From Tubulanus polymorphus (lineage: Eukaryota; Nemertea; Palaeonemertea; Tubulaniformes; Tubulanidae), in assembly GCF_964204645.1 (NCBI RefSeq), contig NC_134035.1, forward strand, positions 12,133,951 to 12,197,950: a stretch of DNA of 64,000 nt. Direction: 5' to 3'. Below, one piece after another: positions 35,936-46,864 of this stretch. Numbering within the stretch: the first letter of the stretch is position 1; the number at the start of each line of letters is the position of its first letter. The translations under genes and the position numbers were made by a program. The notes beneath the pieces were generated by a model. That model did no database searches. It saw nothing but the letters and a program-made list of their open reading frames with translations, and had not been told where the DNA came from.

Positions 35936-38900
35936 ATGTCGTCCGGTGCTGACAGGAAACTGGCGGATTTGGCGACGAAGTCTACAGCAGAGCGCACTGG
36001 ATCCACCCCTGCAAATATTGGATCTATTAATCCCGCGGGGTGCAATGTCTCTGCAACGAGGTGCATTGGATCGAAACCGATTTACAGCGGATCGACACCG
36101 ACAAACATTGGATCTTCACCTGTGCGCCACTACAATGGATCTAAAACAAATAACATTGGATCAGGTTACAGTGGATCAATGCCTGCGAATATTAGTTCTT
36201 CCTCTACGGGCATTGAATCTAAACCTGCGCGGCACAATGGCTCTGCTGCAACAGGGTGCATTGGATCTAAATCGATAAACAATGGGTCACTGCCTAAAAA
36301 TATCGGGTCGACTCCTTCGAATAACGGATATGTGCCGAACTGTACGTGGGATTCGTCGTCTAGGAGCTCTAGTGATCTTAAAAACGGACATTCATCTCGA
36401 TCAGATTATAAATCTCTTTCTGACACTCAGACCACTGGTTCCAGTCCATCTTATTCGGGATTGTTCAGGAAGGCGTCCGCGGCTAGTGTATCAAGCAGCT
36501 CGGATGGAAAATCTGACTTTGCAAATCGCAGGAAGACAAATGGTTCTCAAACGACCAAAAATAATCTGAATTCGTCCAGATCTCGTTCTAGTTCCAGTAA
36601 TAGATGGTCTTCATCTACGGACACTTCTTCGAGCGGTTTCTCGGCAATGTTCGGATCGCCGAATAGGTCGTCGATGTTCGGTTCGCCTTCGGCAATGTTC
36701 GGGTCGGTGAATGGCTTCTCGACGACGTTCGGTTCAGCCCCGGCATCGTTTACGTCACAGTTCGCCGCTTTAGCCGCACTTCCGGCCAAATATGTGGTGC
36801 GCCGCACAGACGAGGAAATACGCGAAGAGACCAAATGGCGTAAGTAAAACAAAATAAGATTGCGGAATTTTTCCAAAACAACCAATAGTCAGGTAATTAA
36901 TGAAGAAACAAGCGAAATCCAGACGTCTGGCGATTGAATGAACTTAACTGGTCAGATTTATTTCAATATTGAATGTTTAAATGATTGGTGTTCGTAAATA
37001 TTTACTAATCACTTCACAGAATGCGATAACAGTATTGAGAGCATAGGGGTCACCAGGGGTCGTGGTAGTCAGTATACAGTATTGGGCGCATAGGGGTCAC
37101 CAGGGGTCGTGGTAGGTGCAGTATACAGTATTGAGAGCATTGGGGTCACCAGGGGTCGTGGTAGGCAGTATAAGCATTGGGCGCATAGGGGTCACTAGGG
37201 GGATCGCTAAATATGATAAAATTACAATTCTATGCATTGTAATATTTTCTCTGTAAAGGTTATTTCTCGCTGTTGCTCTAGGCAGGTAATATCTTATCCT
37301 TATTTCACTGTAAGTAATTTGTTCTCAGACTCTGTTTCGCGATGTAGCAAGTTCAGGTGGTTGTACATGACACGTGGAAGTCTATTATCATCAGACTTTC
37401 TACGACCTTGAAGTCGTGTTTCTCTTCAACAACACCAACAAAAAAACAGAAATGATTTGAAATAGTTTTAACACGTTTAGTGTCGGCGGTGGATACCCTG
37501 GAACTGCTTACAAAACGAATTGGTTTCACGCATTAACAGATATCTATATCAAACATGAAAGGAATGGAAATTATGCATGAAAGAAACAAATTGAATCCAT
37601 TTTAGTTTCAGATTACGCGGACTTTATTTTTATCTTGGGATGATTGACATGATTCGATTTTATGCTAATTTTTGGCGTGTCCCTTACGAAGCCACCAAAC
37701 CTGCTGGGAACGAAACACGGGGTTTGTTTTTGAAATAGGAAATCGAAATACGAATCGGACTTTTGAAGGATTGGGTTCTCGAATTCTATCATTTATATAA
37801 ACTAAAACGTTCACAGAATTTACGAGTTCGTGCAGTGGGACTCGGAGCCACCCTCTCTATTCATGCCGAGTAAATGAGTAAGTGGCCTTGTGGCCTCGCG
37901 CACTCACCCTCCTCTCACCTGTCTACGAGTTTATTTACGTGTTGTTTCCTCATTTAGAAAAAACCGCCAAGGTCTCAGTATACGAAACAATCGAAAACTC
38001 TTAACAATGATTCAGCAACATTGCTGTGGAGGAGTAGAAACAAACAGGGAGGGGGTCGGGGAATTTCAGGGATGAAGTGTTAGGAACTCTTAGTCACTAC
38101 ATGTATCTACGTTTTACCATCGAGGATATCTAACGATAGAGATTTTTCCCCTCTCGTCTCCGCCCTTCCTGTTCCATTATTTCTACGTGCTACGTGGAGA
38201 TCTATTGTTTCCGCATAGTTTTTTCGTCTTCCAAAGTTCGACACAATAAATATCGACTGAGTTTCGGCTGGGAATTTGTGAGATATAAATATCTAACTAT
38301 TCGGCTGCCGGTTATCACCGTTTATCTGAGAGAGAAGCGAGAGAAACTGAAACGATTATCATCGACAGCTTTCCGCTCGATCGGCTCGACTACTGATAAA
38401 ATCAGGTTCATGTACCTCGGAATATCTATAACTGATCGTGTTAGAATACATTACTGAACATACGCAACTATCATCAGAGGTCGGAATAGGAATGTTGTTC
38501 ACTATATGAGAGCTCGTCTCGATCCTGCCTCCTAGGCCTCGCGACGCCTCTCATCTCCCTTATCACGAGTTTGATGGTAAATTAATGAATTTATTCTCAC
38601 TTCAAATAACAATTAAATACAATACATAGATTACAGATTTAGATTACATTAGATACACATTGCACGTGAAGGACACACCTAGAGCCATAAGGTTGTAGGC
38701 TACAGAAGAGCAAAGTGATAATACCCGGCTGCGGATCAATACTGATTCAAAATGTGTGTGATGACCTCGGTTGCAACAGTATTTAACCCACCTACGATTC
38801 CTGGTGGAATACTTTACGAAAAACTATCAAATTTGAAACTTCATTGACTAGAAAATCGAAAAAAATATGAACTATAAGATCTATTTTGATCTATTTTGAA

Positions 38901-41900
38901 ATATATAAATCATTTAATTTTCTGACTTGAAAACAAAATGTAACTGAGACTTTCTTTAGTAGCTCCATTCAAGGTTTTTGAAGTTACACTTAAGGGTCTT
39001 GAATTTCCTGAAACTTTACGTACACATTTGTCTTGATAACTAATATATTCACTCGATTCTATACAACTGCGATAAGTAGCTCGTAACGCGAGGATTAGCT
39101 ACCAATAGGTCGCGTACTAGGTGTTAAGTAGCTGCAGGCGCGGGAAATTATACAGAAACGCATGTACGACAACTATACCAATTCATACAACGGCGTTCCA
39201 ACCATTCTCCGAAGAGTGATAATATCTGTAGTATTTCTGCAATATTGTTGTGTCGAAACTGCACCGCGGCAGGCCGGAAATTATTCCAACTTGCTCAATA
39301 TTCAGTGTAATAATGATTCGACTCAAGAGGATTTCCCATCTAAATGCCCCCCTTCGATGGAACGGCCATCATTCGGGAACATTTATTTCAAGAAATTCGG
39401 GAACATTTATTTTAGGAAATACAGTTAATCAAATACAATTAATTAACCATCAGCTTGAGATGGGGGCAAACCCAGTTGGGCAACCCACCGGTCATGCTCC
39501 TTTCCTAGAGATTCGGATTCAACGCAATGGGCGCCAACATCACACGTCCACGGAGCAAACCATTTTGATGTCCACGTTGTCCTTTCAAAGCCTCTACGGA
39601 CGCCGTGCGTGTGTTTAACTATTATATACATGTACATATTTTTCTTAATACACATTGCTTTATCTCTGTAAAAGCGAGCGAAACCTGTAGTTTCCCTTCT
39701 CTCACTGACAGACAAATAATAATACAAGCTGAAGGCTCAGAGGTATTTTAAACATTTTCCGCTGGTTTTTATTCCGGCAGCTACTTGCCGCACAGTCAGC
39801 CGCCTCCGTGCTTTTACTGGCGGTGTGTGTAGGATATACATCCGACAGACACTTACTTACAGACAACGAAACAACATCACTCAGTCAGTCAGCCATTCGG
39901 GATATCTTATATATGTGACGTAAATATCTCAGACATATTGTGTAGAAAACAACTGTTTGGAAATGTGGATTTTTTCTCGCCGATATCGAAACCTATTTTT
40001 GAATACGATTACGTAAAGTTATACGCGGCCGATCATTGGATATAGATTGTGGATTAACGGGAATTCATTCTCTGGTGCAGAGTTGTTAAAAGTTTTTAAA
40101 AGAATTTTTTTGATTTCAAACGGACACTAACGAGATGTCGTTCACGGTTTCTATAGGAAGGGACGGTGGCCCTTCGGATCAGACGGTGAAATTTCACGTC
40201 GGCGGACCGGGGGCACAAGGCCAAGGTCAAGGACAAAACATGCGTGTACGAGTAGGCCCTGGTAAGCCAGGAGGTATGGCAATAACTCTAGGCAATCCGG
40301 TAAGCCCCGGTGAGAGGGTGGTCAGTCCCGGTGGAGCCGTCGCGTTCAAACTTGGAGGACAGCAGCGCCCCCAGCCGGAAGGAGGGATGTCCTACTCGCC
40401 GGTTCTGACACCTACACTTCCGCTATATAGTGGTCAGCCTGTAGGACGAGAGACGCCAGATGGCGCTGTAACTATCCAAAGAGCAGGCACTCCTATGTCT
40501 GATACTGATTCCGATGGTAAAGATATTGATTCATTCTTTTTCTTGTAACGCAGGTGGCGGGCGTGGCATAGTTATAAAAACATCTTTTTTCTATTCTGAA
40601 AAGATCTTTTTAACCTAATCTTACGTAAGCCTTATATTTCCAATTTCACACCATGGAACAGAATACAAAACAGTCCTACTACGTGGGATGCCGGTGGGAT
40701 GGAATGCATGATATACATATTCTCCAAATCATTTTGCATGATGAACTTTTTCTTAGTGATAATTTATCAAACGCAGACAGAGTATGGCGTAGTTCTGGTG
40801 AATCACTATGTAACACTATGGTAAAACGCCCAAAGATATATATGACTCAACATTTAAAAAGGCAAACTTTCTGCCGTGTGGGAGAGAACTGTTTAGAGAA
40901 TCTCTTCCTGTTTATCCTAGATTTTTACTTTTTTTTCAAACGCGCAAACGGAGACACAGAAATAAAACATCTGCACGAAAAGGGGGTTAGATAAAAACCA
41001 CTTATCACGTATTTCCTAATGAGGTTTGTTCTGTACCGAACTGCGAACTGTTTTTCTATATAGGTGCGCACGTGTTACGCGATAAATAGTTTTCGCGTTG
41101 AAAACTTTCTCTAAATAATTTCTTTCGTCAAGTTGAGAAAAACAACGTGTATGAAAATCGTTAGTGGTTATATGTATCAGCTTAGTTGGTTGGTATACGC
41201 ACCAGCCAGTAAACTCTATACACGATGTTGGTACGTGGTGGTGGTGGAAGCGCGTATTCAGTATAGGCGCACCGAAGTTATAAATACAACAGCACAATTC
41301 ACAGGTGGTGAACTTATATTCCTAAACATAAACCGAAACAACAGAAAACTACGTCGTAGATAATCGTCTGAGCGCGTTGCATTTGATATTAAAAATATAC
41401 TGTGTCGGTATACGTATATACCATATATTGTATACCGCACCGGGGCACCATACCCCCATACCTCGTTTCTTTATAGTGCACGAAAATGTTATTCTTCGCA
41501 CGAAGCGAAATATTTTCAAAACAAATATACCAGTAAAATCATTTCATTGAAGGAGACTTTCTCGCATTACGTATTATAAAAGAAGCTACGTGTATTTGAA
41601 AACCTTTTTAACATGAATGTAACTTGCTATGTGGTTGTCTTGTTCAAAGCTCCCCCGCATAAGCATTTTAAGGATGTATAATAAGTCCTTCTGTATCTAA
41701 GTGATGTCCTTGGTTTTTCATCTTGGTTTTTCATCAAAGTTATGTTCTTTGTTTTTCACTCCCACCTCCCGGGTAGTATACATATGCTTCTTCCAGTTTT
41801 CTCATGATGGAGCCCCGGAGTGTGTCCTCTAAATCATGCTTGTTCCGCAAATGTGTTATCCTGTCTATTTTAAATTGTAATTTTCTACTCTGTAAAATTA

Positions 41901-44900
41901 ATTGTCCTTTTTCTCCTTTATTGCATTATATACTTGTATGTTTTACTGTAAAACTTTTAAGTTGTAATAAAGTATTGAATTGAATTGTCCCTTCTAGAGT
42001 ATTACGAAACTGCGCGCATTTTGGCCAACGACTTGCATCCCTCCTGGACAGAAATCATGAATCAGAATTCACCCTTCTGTCCTTCCGTACTTGATTTCTT
42101 GATTGACATGCAAAATATGACAATTCATGTCATCTAATGAAGACTTTGATTTGTATATATTTTTCAGCCGGTGGTAAAATGGCACAAACCTACAGATCAG
42201 AGATCTTTATTCCCATACACAAAGATGAACTCAGTTTTGAGGAACGACAGCGCCGCCTGTGGCAGGATATGGACACGCGAATCGAACAACGCCGAATGGA
42301 GTGGGAATCGGAAATCGAGCGCATGCGCACTGAGTTTTTCAGTTTGAAACCGTTAGATATGGGAACGAGAATGGGCGCCATTGAACGAACTGACAACCTT
42401 CAAACAGCATTCGAACAAGGTCAAGATGGAACTCCAAGGTTGGTGGAATGCCCAGTCGTTTATCTTGAAATCCCTAAGAATAATCTTCGAAATTTCCTTC
42501 TAATAAACTAAATTAACAATTGCCTTCAAAATCTCCTCATAGAAAATTTAATGTTTCGTATATTTTCGCTGAAATTTTCGACAAATTTTCCAAACGATAT
42601 TTCAATTATCTTCTATATTTTCTTCTGTTTAACAGAGCTTTGTAAGTATATATGCATATTTCGGCGTGATAAGGGTTCGGGCTAACTCGATCCTGTTGTT
42701 ACGACCTTCACCTTACACCCAGTGTCTCATTTACCGAAAAAGAGTTTGAAAAAAGAAAATTTGAAACACTAGGTGTAGTCGGAAAGAATCCTCGATTCGA
42801 AGGTCCATTTGCACAGTCATGGTTTAACTTCTCGAGGAGCTAAACCCGTAGCATTCGAAGCCCATTTGTGTTTTTTTTTCAATGTTGTTCTGGACTGTCA
42901 AAATTATCTACTATCGTTTAGCACAGAATAATTCTCTATTCTACCTCCATGTTTCACCCTGAATCGCATCCTGAATTTCAAATGCTCTCGATATTTTTCA
43001 GTTTTCGAAAGGGTATTCCATTTTTCAAAAAGTAATTCTAAGTCACTAGAATTGTCTTATGATGTTGGAATTAGACACCTTGAACCTCAACTCAATTTGA
43101 TCGAAAAGTTTGCCCGAGTAAAATCATATCTTATTACAATACATAGAGTTCATATATCACATTGTTTATGCTCAGCATTGTGTCAAACGAAACATTTACC
43201 AAACGAAATTAAATCTGTCGAGATAGGCCGAACATTTCTCAACACGCTAAGCTTTCTAAAACATTTTCCTTTTCATTTCAAAGTTAAACTCATCACAAAC
43301 ACACACACACACACCCTTTACTCGGAGCAGGAATACATTTCTTGCTCCGGGTAGAATATTTCTACTAAGTACTAAATGATTTTCGTCTTTATTTTCTGCC
43401 TCGGAAGTGATGAATGTATGAATGTGATTGAATCGTTGACCGATCGATTCTACCCGAGTTTACCCGCCATTTCAACCCACTTTTCACAAATACGTTTTAC
43501 GTTTTACCCACGATTTGGCAAAGAAATATACCTTCTAAGAATATAGAAGTTTGTCTATTTGTGAAATATGGGTGAACTGCCTGTCTGTCGTTCCCTGTCT
43601 TGATTATTAGTTTATTACATCAATCTGTTTGACACAATGCAGCATTGTTCAAAGTTTCATCGATTCGAATCGGCACAAGGTTTGAAATGGAATTTAGAAT
43701 TTCAAGAGAAACACCAAACACTTTAACACTTTACCATATTTTGATAGATACATTTCGTACATATATTCGTGTATATATTTCTATATCGTGCCCCGGTAGA
43801 GATATTTATAGAATAGTTCAATTCATCATGTTTATTTTTTTTTTTGTGGATTTTGTCGTAGTTAGAATGTTCTTAAAATCCCTCCCGTTTTTACTGCAAA
43901 ATACACGATACCGAATTTCTGTACCGAATTTTGAAAAATGTTGCACATGAAAATGGAATAACAAAACGTCTTTAAAAGAAGCATGTAGAAGGGTTTGATA
44001 TACGTGAAACTTACAAAATAGTGGTTCTAATGTAAAAGCATCCGAGTGTTCCGTGTTTTTAAATCTATAAACAGCACTTTGTGTCGTTTACGACCTCAGT
44101 AAACGAGAGCCTTATTCAACCGTGGTTCCTGATTTACTGTCCGTGATTGAAAAGAGTTGAAAAAAAATCAAAACTGACAAAACGTATCTGGGACGATCTG
44201 TATAATTCGTGATGTTATTTATAATGTTCCGGGTTCGGCGTTGACGAGGGTATTTTCTCGGTACAAAAGTGGCCGGTGATCAATTATATCCCGAAATATT
44301 TACGTATGGTGTCCGGTGGGATATCGATAGTGTTATAGACGAGTCGTTAACTGATTCTATTAGAAATTACGAGCTTTCGACACTAGTGCATACTCTAGCT
44401 ACATCAGGTAAATAAGCAATGAAGTACCTGATGAAGCTTGGCGGTAGCTTGTTAAATGGGCTATTAGTGGATAACGATGATGTTAACAAGACACAAGACG
44501 TGTCGTGCTATACTGTATGAGAATGGCGCAGTTTTTACACTATCGGAGTCAGTTGCCCAATAATGACTTAGACTTACGACTAATCTAAAGACTTCTTCCT
44601 TATATAGCCAATCTCATAACTTATGACCAGTGTTTGAACTTAAAAGCCTTTTGAAGCCTTATGACTGTTTTACACAAACGCATATACACGATGCGTGTAT
44701 GTATGTATGTATGTATGTATGCATATGAAATAGTGAATTATTGAATGGTTGTCGCATTTCATTTTAGATTCAAGATTAGATTCGACGTGCAACAGTTTAA
44801 CACTGACGAGATCAAAGTTCAGACATTCGAGAGACGACTGATCGTGAAGGCTAAGCACACGGAGACCCGAGGAAACACGACCGTTAGTCGAGAATTTTCC

Positions 44901-45395
44901 CGTCAAGTCGATCTGCCCGGTTCCGTCGACGTGCAGTCGCTTCAAGCGTCCGTGTCCAAGGACGGAATTCTGGTCGTCGAAGCTCCAGTCCAGACGCCGC
45001 AATATCAACAAATCCAACACCACCAGACGCCGATTCCATCGTTGCGATCCGGTCCGAATACGAGTCCGATCGTGACGAATCCCGACGGTAGCAGACAGCT
45101 GAAACTAGAGGTCGAGATCGGCATCCAGTACACGGCCGATGACGTCATCGTCAAAACGGTCGACAGAAAAATAGTCATCAACGCCAGACACGAGGAGAAG
45201 AGCGGGAATCGTACGTCATTCTGTGAATTCAGTAAAGAGTATGAATTACCAGAAAGCGTCGATCCGTTCACTGTTAACGCTTATCTATTAGATAACGGTA
45301 AATTAATCGTAGAGGCACCGCTTCGAAGTCAAGCGCCTCCACCGCCCCCTCCCCCTCAAAGTCATCGAGTAACCATCACTGTTCAGAGGCAGTAG
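35936..45395 (+). CDS. Tandem alpha-crystallin small heat shock protein, long isoform (exon A)
   Basis: Exon A (35936-36839), the common exon (42168-42438) and the crystallin exon (44768-45395) give about 600 residues in frame (1803 bases). Exon A ends in phase 1 at a GTAAGT donor and makes Pro with the common exon. Its product is disordered and rich in Ser, Gly and Asn. Residues about 22-122 carry repeats of the type GSTPANIGS, then MFGS repeats follow, and it ends in a charged helix-like stretch (YVVRRTDEEIREETKW). The shared body has an IPIHKDELSFEERQRRLW segment and two alpha-crystallin domains, like the flatworm major egg antigen p40 group. Such proteins are cytosolic ATP-independent chaperones. 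The polyadenylation signal is at 45605. Exon A usage is predicted only from the frame and splice fit. Confidence 0.75.
37030..37201 (+). repeat. Minisatellite, units of 46-49 bp
   Basis: Units begin at about 37030, 37077, 37126 and 37172 with CAGTATTG or a variant and contain GGGGTCACCAGGGGTCGTGG. There are about 3.6 copies. Confidence 0.85.
39371..39404. promoter_or_regulatory. Cluster of heat-shock-element-like sites
   Basis: Within 34 bases there are three TTCnnGAA pairs: 39372-39379 (TTCGGGAA), 39387-39394 (TTCAAGAA) and 39396-39403 (TTCGGGAA). HSF binding sites are alternating nGAAn units. Spacing between the pairs is not the ideal continuous array. The cluster lies about 730 bases upstream of the exon B start codon, so a role in heat induction is plausible but unproven. 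The cluster is partly created by a short direct repeat. Confidence 0.35.
40135..45395 (+). CDS. Tandem alpha-crystallin small heat shock protein, short isoform (exon B)
   Basis: Exon B (40135-40516), the common exon (42168-42438) and the crystallin exon (44768-45395) give about 426 residues in frame (1281 bases). Exon B encodes a Gly/Gln/Pro-rich disordered N-terminus ending in SDTDSD; its phase-1 donor forms Ala with the common exon. The common exon has a charged helical segment (residues about 128-217) and ends in phase 2, making Arg with the crystallin exon. The two alpha-crystallin domains are at about residues 218-305 (KIRFDVQQF) and 336-415 (KLEVEIGIQY), joined by a Gln/Pro linker. The C-terminal tail holds a poly-Pro stretch. 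An internal in-frame ATG at 42179 (MAQTYRSEIF) would allow a still shorter form. The protein is probably a cytosolic chaperone. Confidence 0.88.
41760..41990 (+). mobile_element. LINE 3' end with AATAAAGTATTGAATTGAATTG-type tail
   Basis: The segment ends in AATAAA (41966-41971) followed by tandem ATTGAATTG, a tail typical of CR1/Ingi-like non-LTR elements. GGAGCCCCGGAG near 41811 recurs in reverse complement near 15500 and 15605. No coding remains. It lies in the intron before the common heat shock exon. Confidence 0.5.
42439..44767 (+). other. Intron before the crystallin-domain exon
   Basis: No additional exon is needed for the frame. It holds a CA run (about 43302-43313), a GTAT microsatellite (44697-44720) and a TTAAGAC-type repeat region (44545-44665). 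Open stretches at 43052-43354 and 43645-43950 show no domain. Confidence 0.55.
44697..44720. repeat. GTAT microsatellite
   Basis: About six tandem GTAT units lie just upstream of the crystallin-domain exon. Confidence 0.85.
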
Positions 45396-46812
45396 TAAAT
45401 ACTGTATTCATAGGTTAGATATTTGAAATGAATGCTGAACGATTTAGAGACGGGGTCGATATCATTGAGGGTGTTCGGGAATTAAAACGATAGGTTTCAT
45501 AATTAATATTCTTCCCCAACGATCAAGAGATTTGAGACTTTATAAATGGAGGAGGCATGCTGAAAATTAACTAAATAATCTAATTAAATACTGCTGTCAC
45601 TTAAAATAAATGAATGTAAAAATACCGAAGCGGGGTTACTCATGAAATATGCACTCATTCCAAAACGTACGACTTTCACAGTCCACATTGTCCTGATGTT
45701 GCTACATCGATGGACGAGGCGATTACACCCTTATACGGAAGACTGGTTATCCTTCTCGGTAGAAGATTTCTGGCATCAAAACAATTGTAGAAACTACCAA
45801 AGACGGCTATCCAAGAGAAAGTAGACAATACCATATCTTTAATAGAATAAGGCCTTCTTGAACAGAAGATGGCATTTTCGACGCGTGTATTTCATGACTA
45901 GCCCCTGAATTCAAAGCGGCTGTGTGCAGCTGGTTACATTTTCGTTTAAAAATTGTTGTTCGTAATTTGTCGTAAGGCGTTTAAAATGTACGAAAATTAC
46001 ATTTAATTTGTTTTTTATCAAACTCTGTATCACGTGTTCTACTGTTGCTAACAACGAGTATTAAAATACGCACTATTTAATACTGAACTTTTCACTTTTA
46101 GAAATTATTTTCTGCTGTCGCTTTGTACATAAGAAAAAAAACAATGTTTGTATAACGGAGTTTCTATACCAAACAAAAATTGCAGTTATTTTCTTTTTTT
46201 TGTTTGGATTAGATTTTGTAATTCTCTTTTTTTTAAATTTTGTCTGTCTTGCAATTTATGAATTATGTGTATGAAATAATTCTGAAATATATTCGGCGTT
46301 AAATCAATAATTTCTGTTGCCGTTGTTTATATTTATATGTATAGGACTATAGTGCAGAGCCATCAAAAATAAATCTGCCTTATCAGGATATCAGAGACCA
46401 TTCCATTTACAAATCTGGCTCGATAGTTTGAGTAGTTCTTCTTCTCCGTTGATTCAAAAGTCAATTCTTTAATTACAACAGTTGAACTACGTAGAAGGTC
46501 AGTTTAACTCCGTTAATCGAGCGATAAACAAACCAGCACGAATTTAATCACTAAGTGTCACATTCATATCTATTAATAGATCATAAAGATCAACATAAAT
46601 TTCCGGAAATATTATTTGCAGTATTCACGTATAGCCATTATAAGCGAGTTAAAAATTGTCAACATCTGTTACATTCTGGACGCGTTGGGTAAGACAGAAG
46701 ATCAAAACCACGCGTGAATAAAAAAGAGGATTAAAAAAACGTACAATCAAGAACTGAAAAAAACTGTTTACGGCGCATGTTGAAATAAGAATTCGATTCG
46801 TTTTATTTTGTC
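45396..46812. other. 3' UTR and intergenic spacer
   Basis: AATAAA at 45605-45610 is the likely polyadenylation signal of the heat shock gene. The remainder is AT-rich and I see no gene in it. At the end, TTTTATTTTGTCAG (to 46813) looks like a splice acceptor for a 5' UTR intron of the transporter gene. Confidence 0.5.
45605..45610 (+). terminator. Polyadenylation signal of the heat shock protein gene
   Basis: AATAAA lies 210 bases after the stop codon at 45393-45395. Confidence 0.5.
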
Positions 46813-46832
46813 AGTACCGCGACAGACTCGAC

Positions 46833-46858
46833 TATATATATATATATATATATATATA
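46833..46858. repeat. TA dinucleotide repeat at the transporter start
   Basis: Thirteen TA units end six bases before the ATG at 46865, so the tract lies in the 5' UTR, immediately upstream of the start codon. Confidence 0.9.
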
Positions 46859-46864
46859 GACGGT

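Larger units (their letters stand above)
36840..40134 (+). other. Intron between the alternative first exons
   Basis: It contains a 47-49-bp minisatellite (37030-37201) and a cluster of heat-shock-factor-like sites (39371-39404). It should also hold the promoter and 5' UTR of exon B, probably starting near the CACTCAGTCAGTCAGCC stretch at 39876-39892. No extra coding exon was found. Confidence 0.5.

Noticed and set aside
37030-37201. CRISPR-like regular repeats
   Set aside because: The units are contiguous near-identical tandem repeats without unique spacers, in an animal intron: a minisatellite.
39162-39428. Frame with a hydrophobic, signal-like stretch (VIISVVFLQYCC)
   Set aside because: It has no homology and contains a short direct repeat; the heat-shock-element-like cluster lies in the same bases, and no transcript support is visible.
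45642-45824. Frame reading HPYTEDWLSF after the heat shock protein stop
   Set aside because: It faintly recalls the N-terminal PYTEDW stretch of p40-type chaperones, but it is 3' of the stop codon, short, and lacks a matching acceptor or crystallin domain; probably coincidence.
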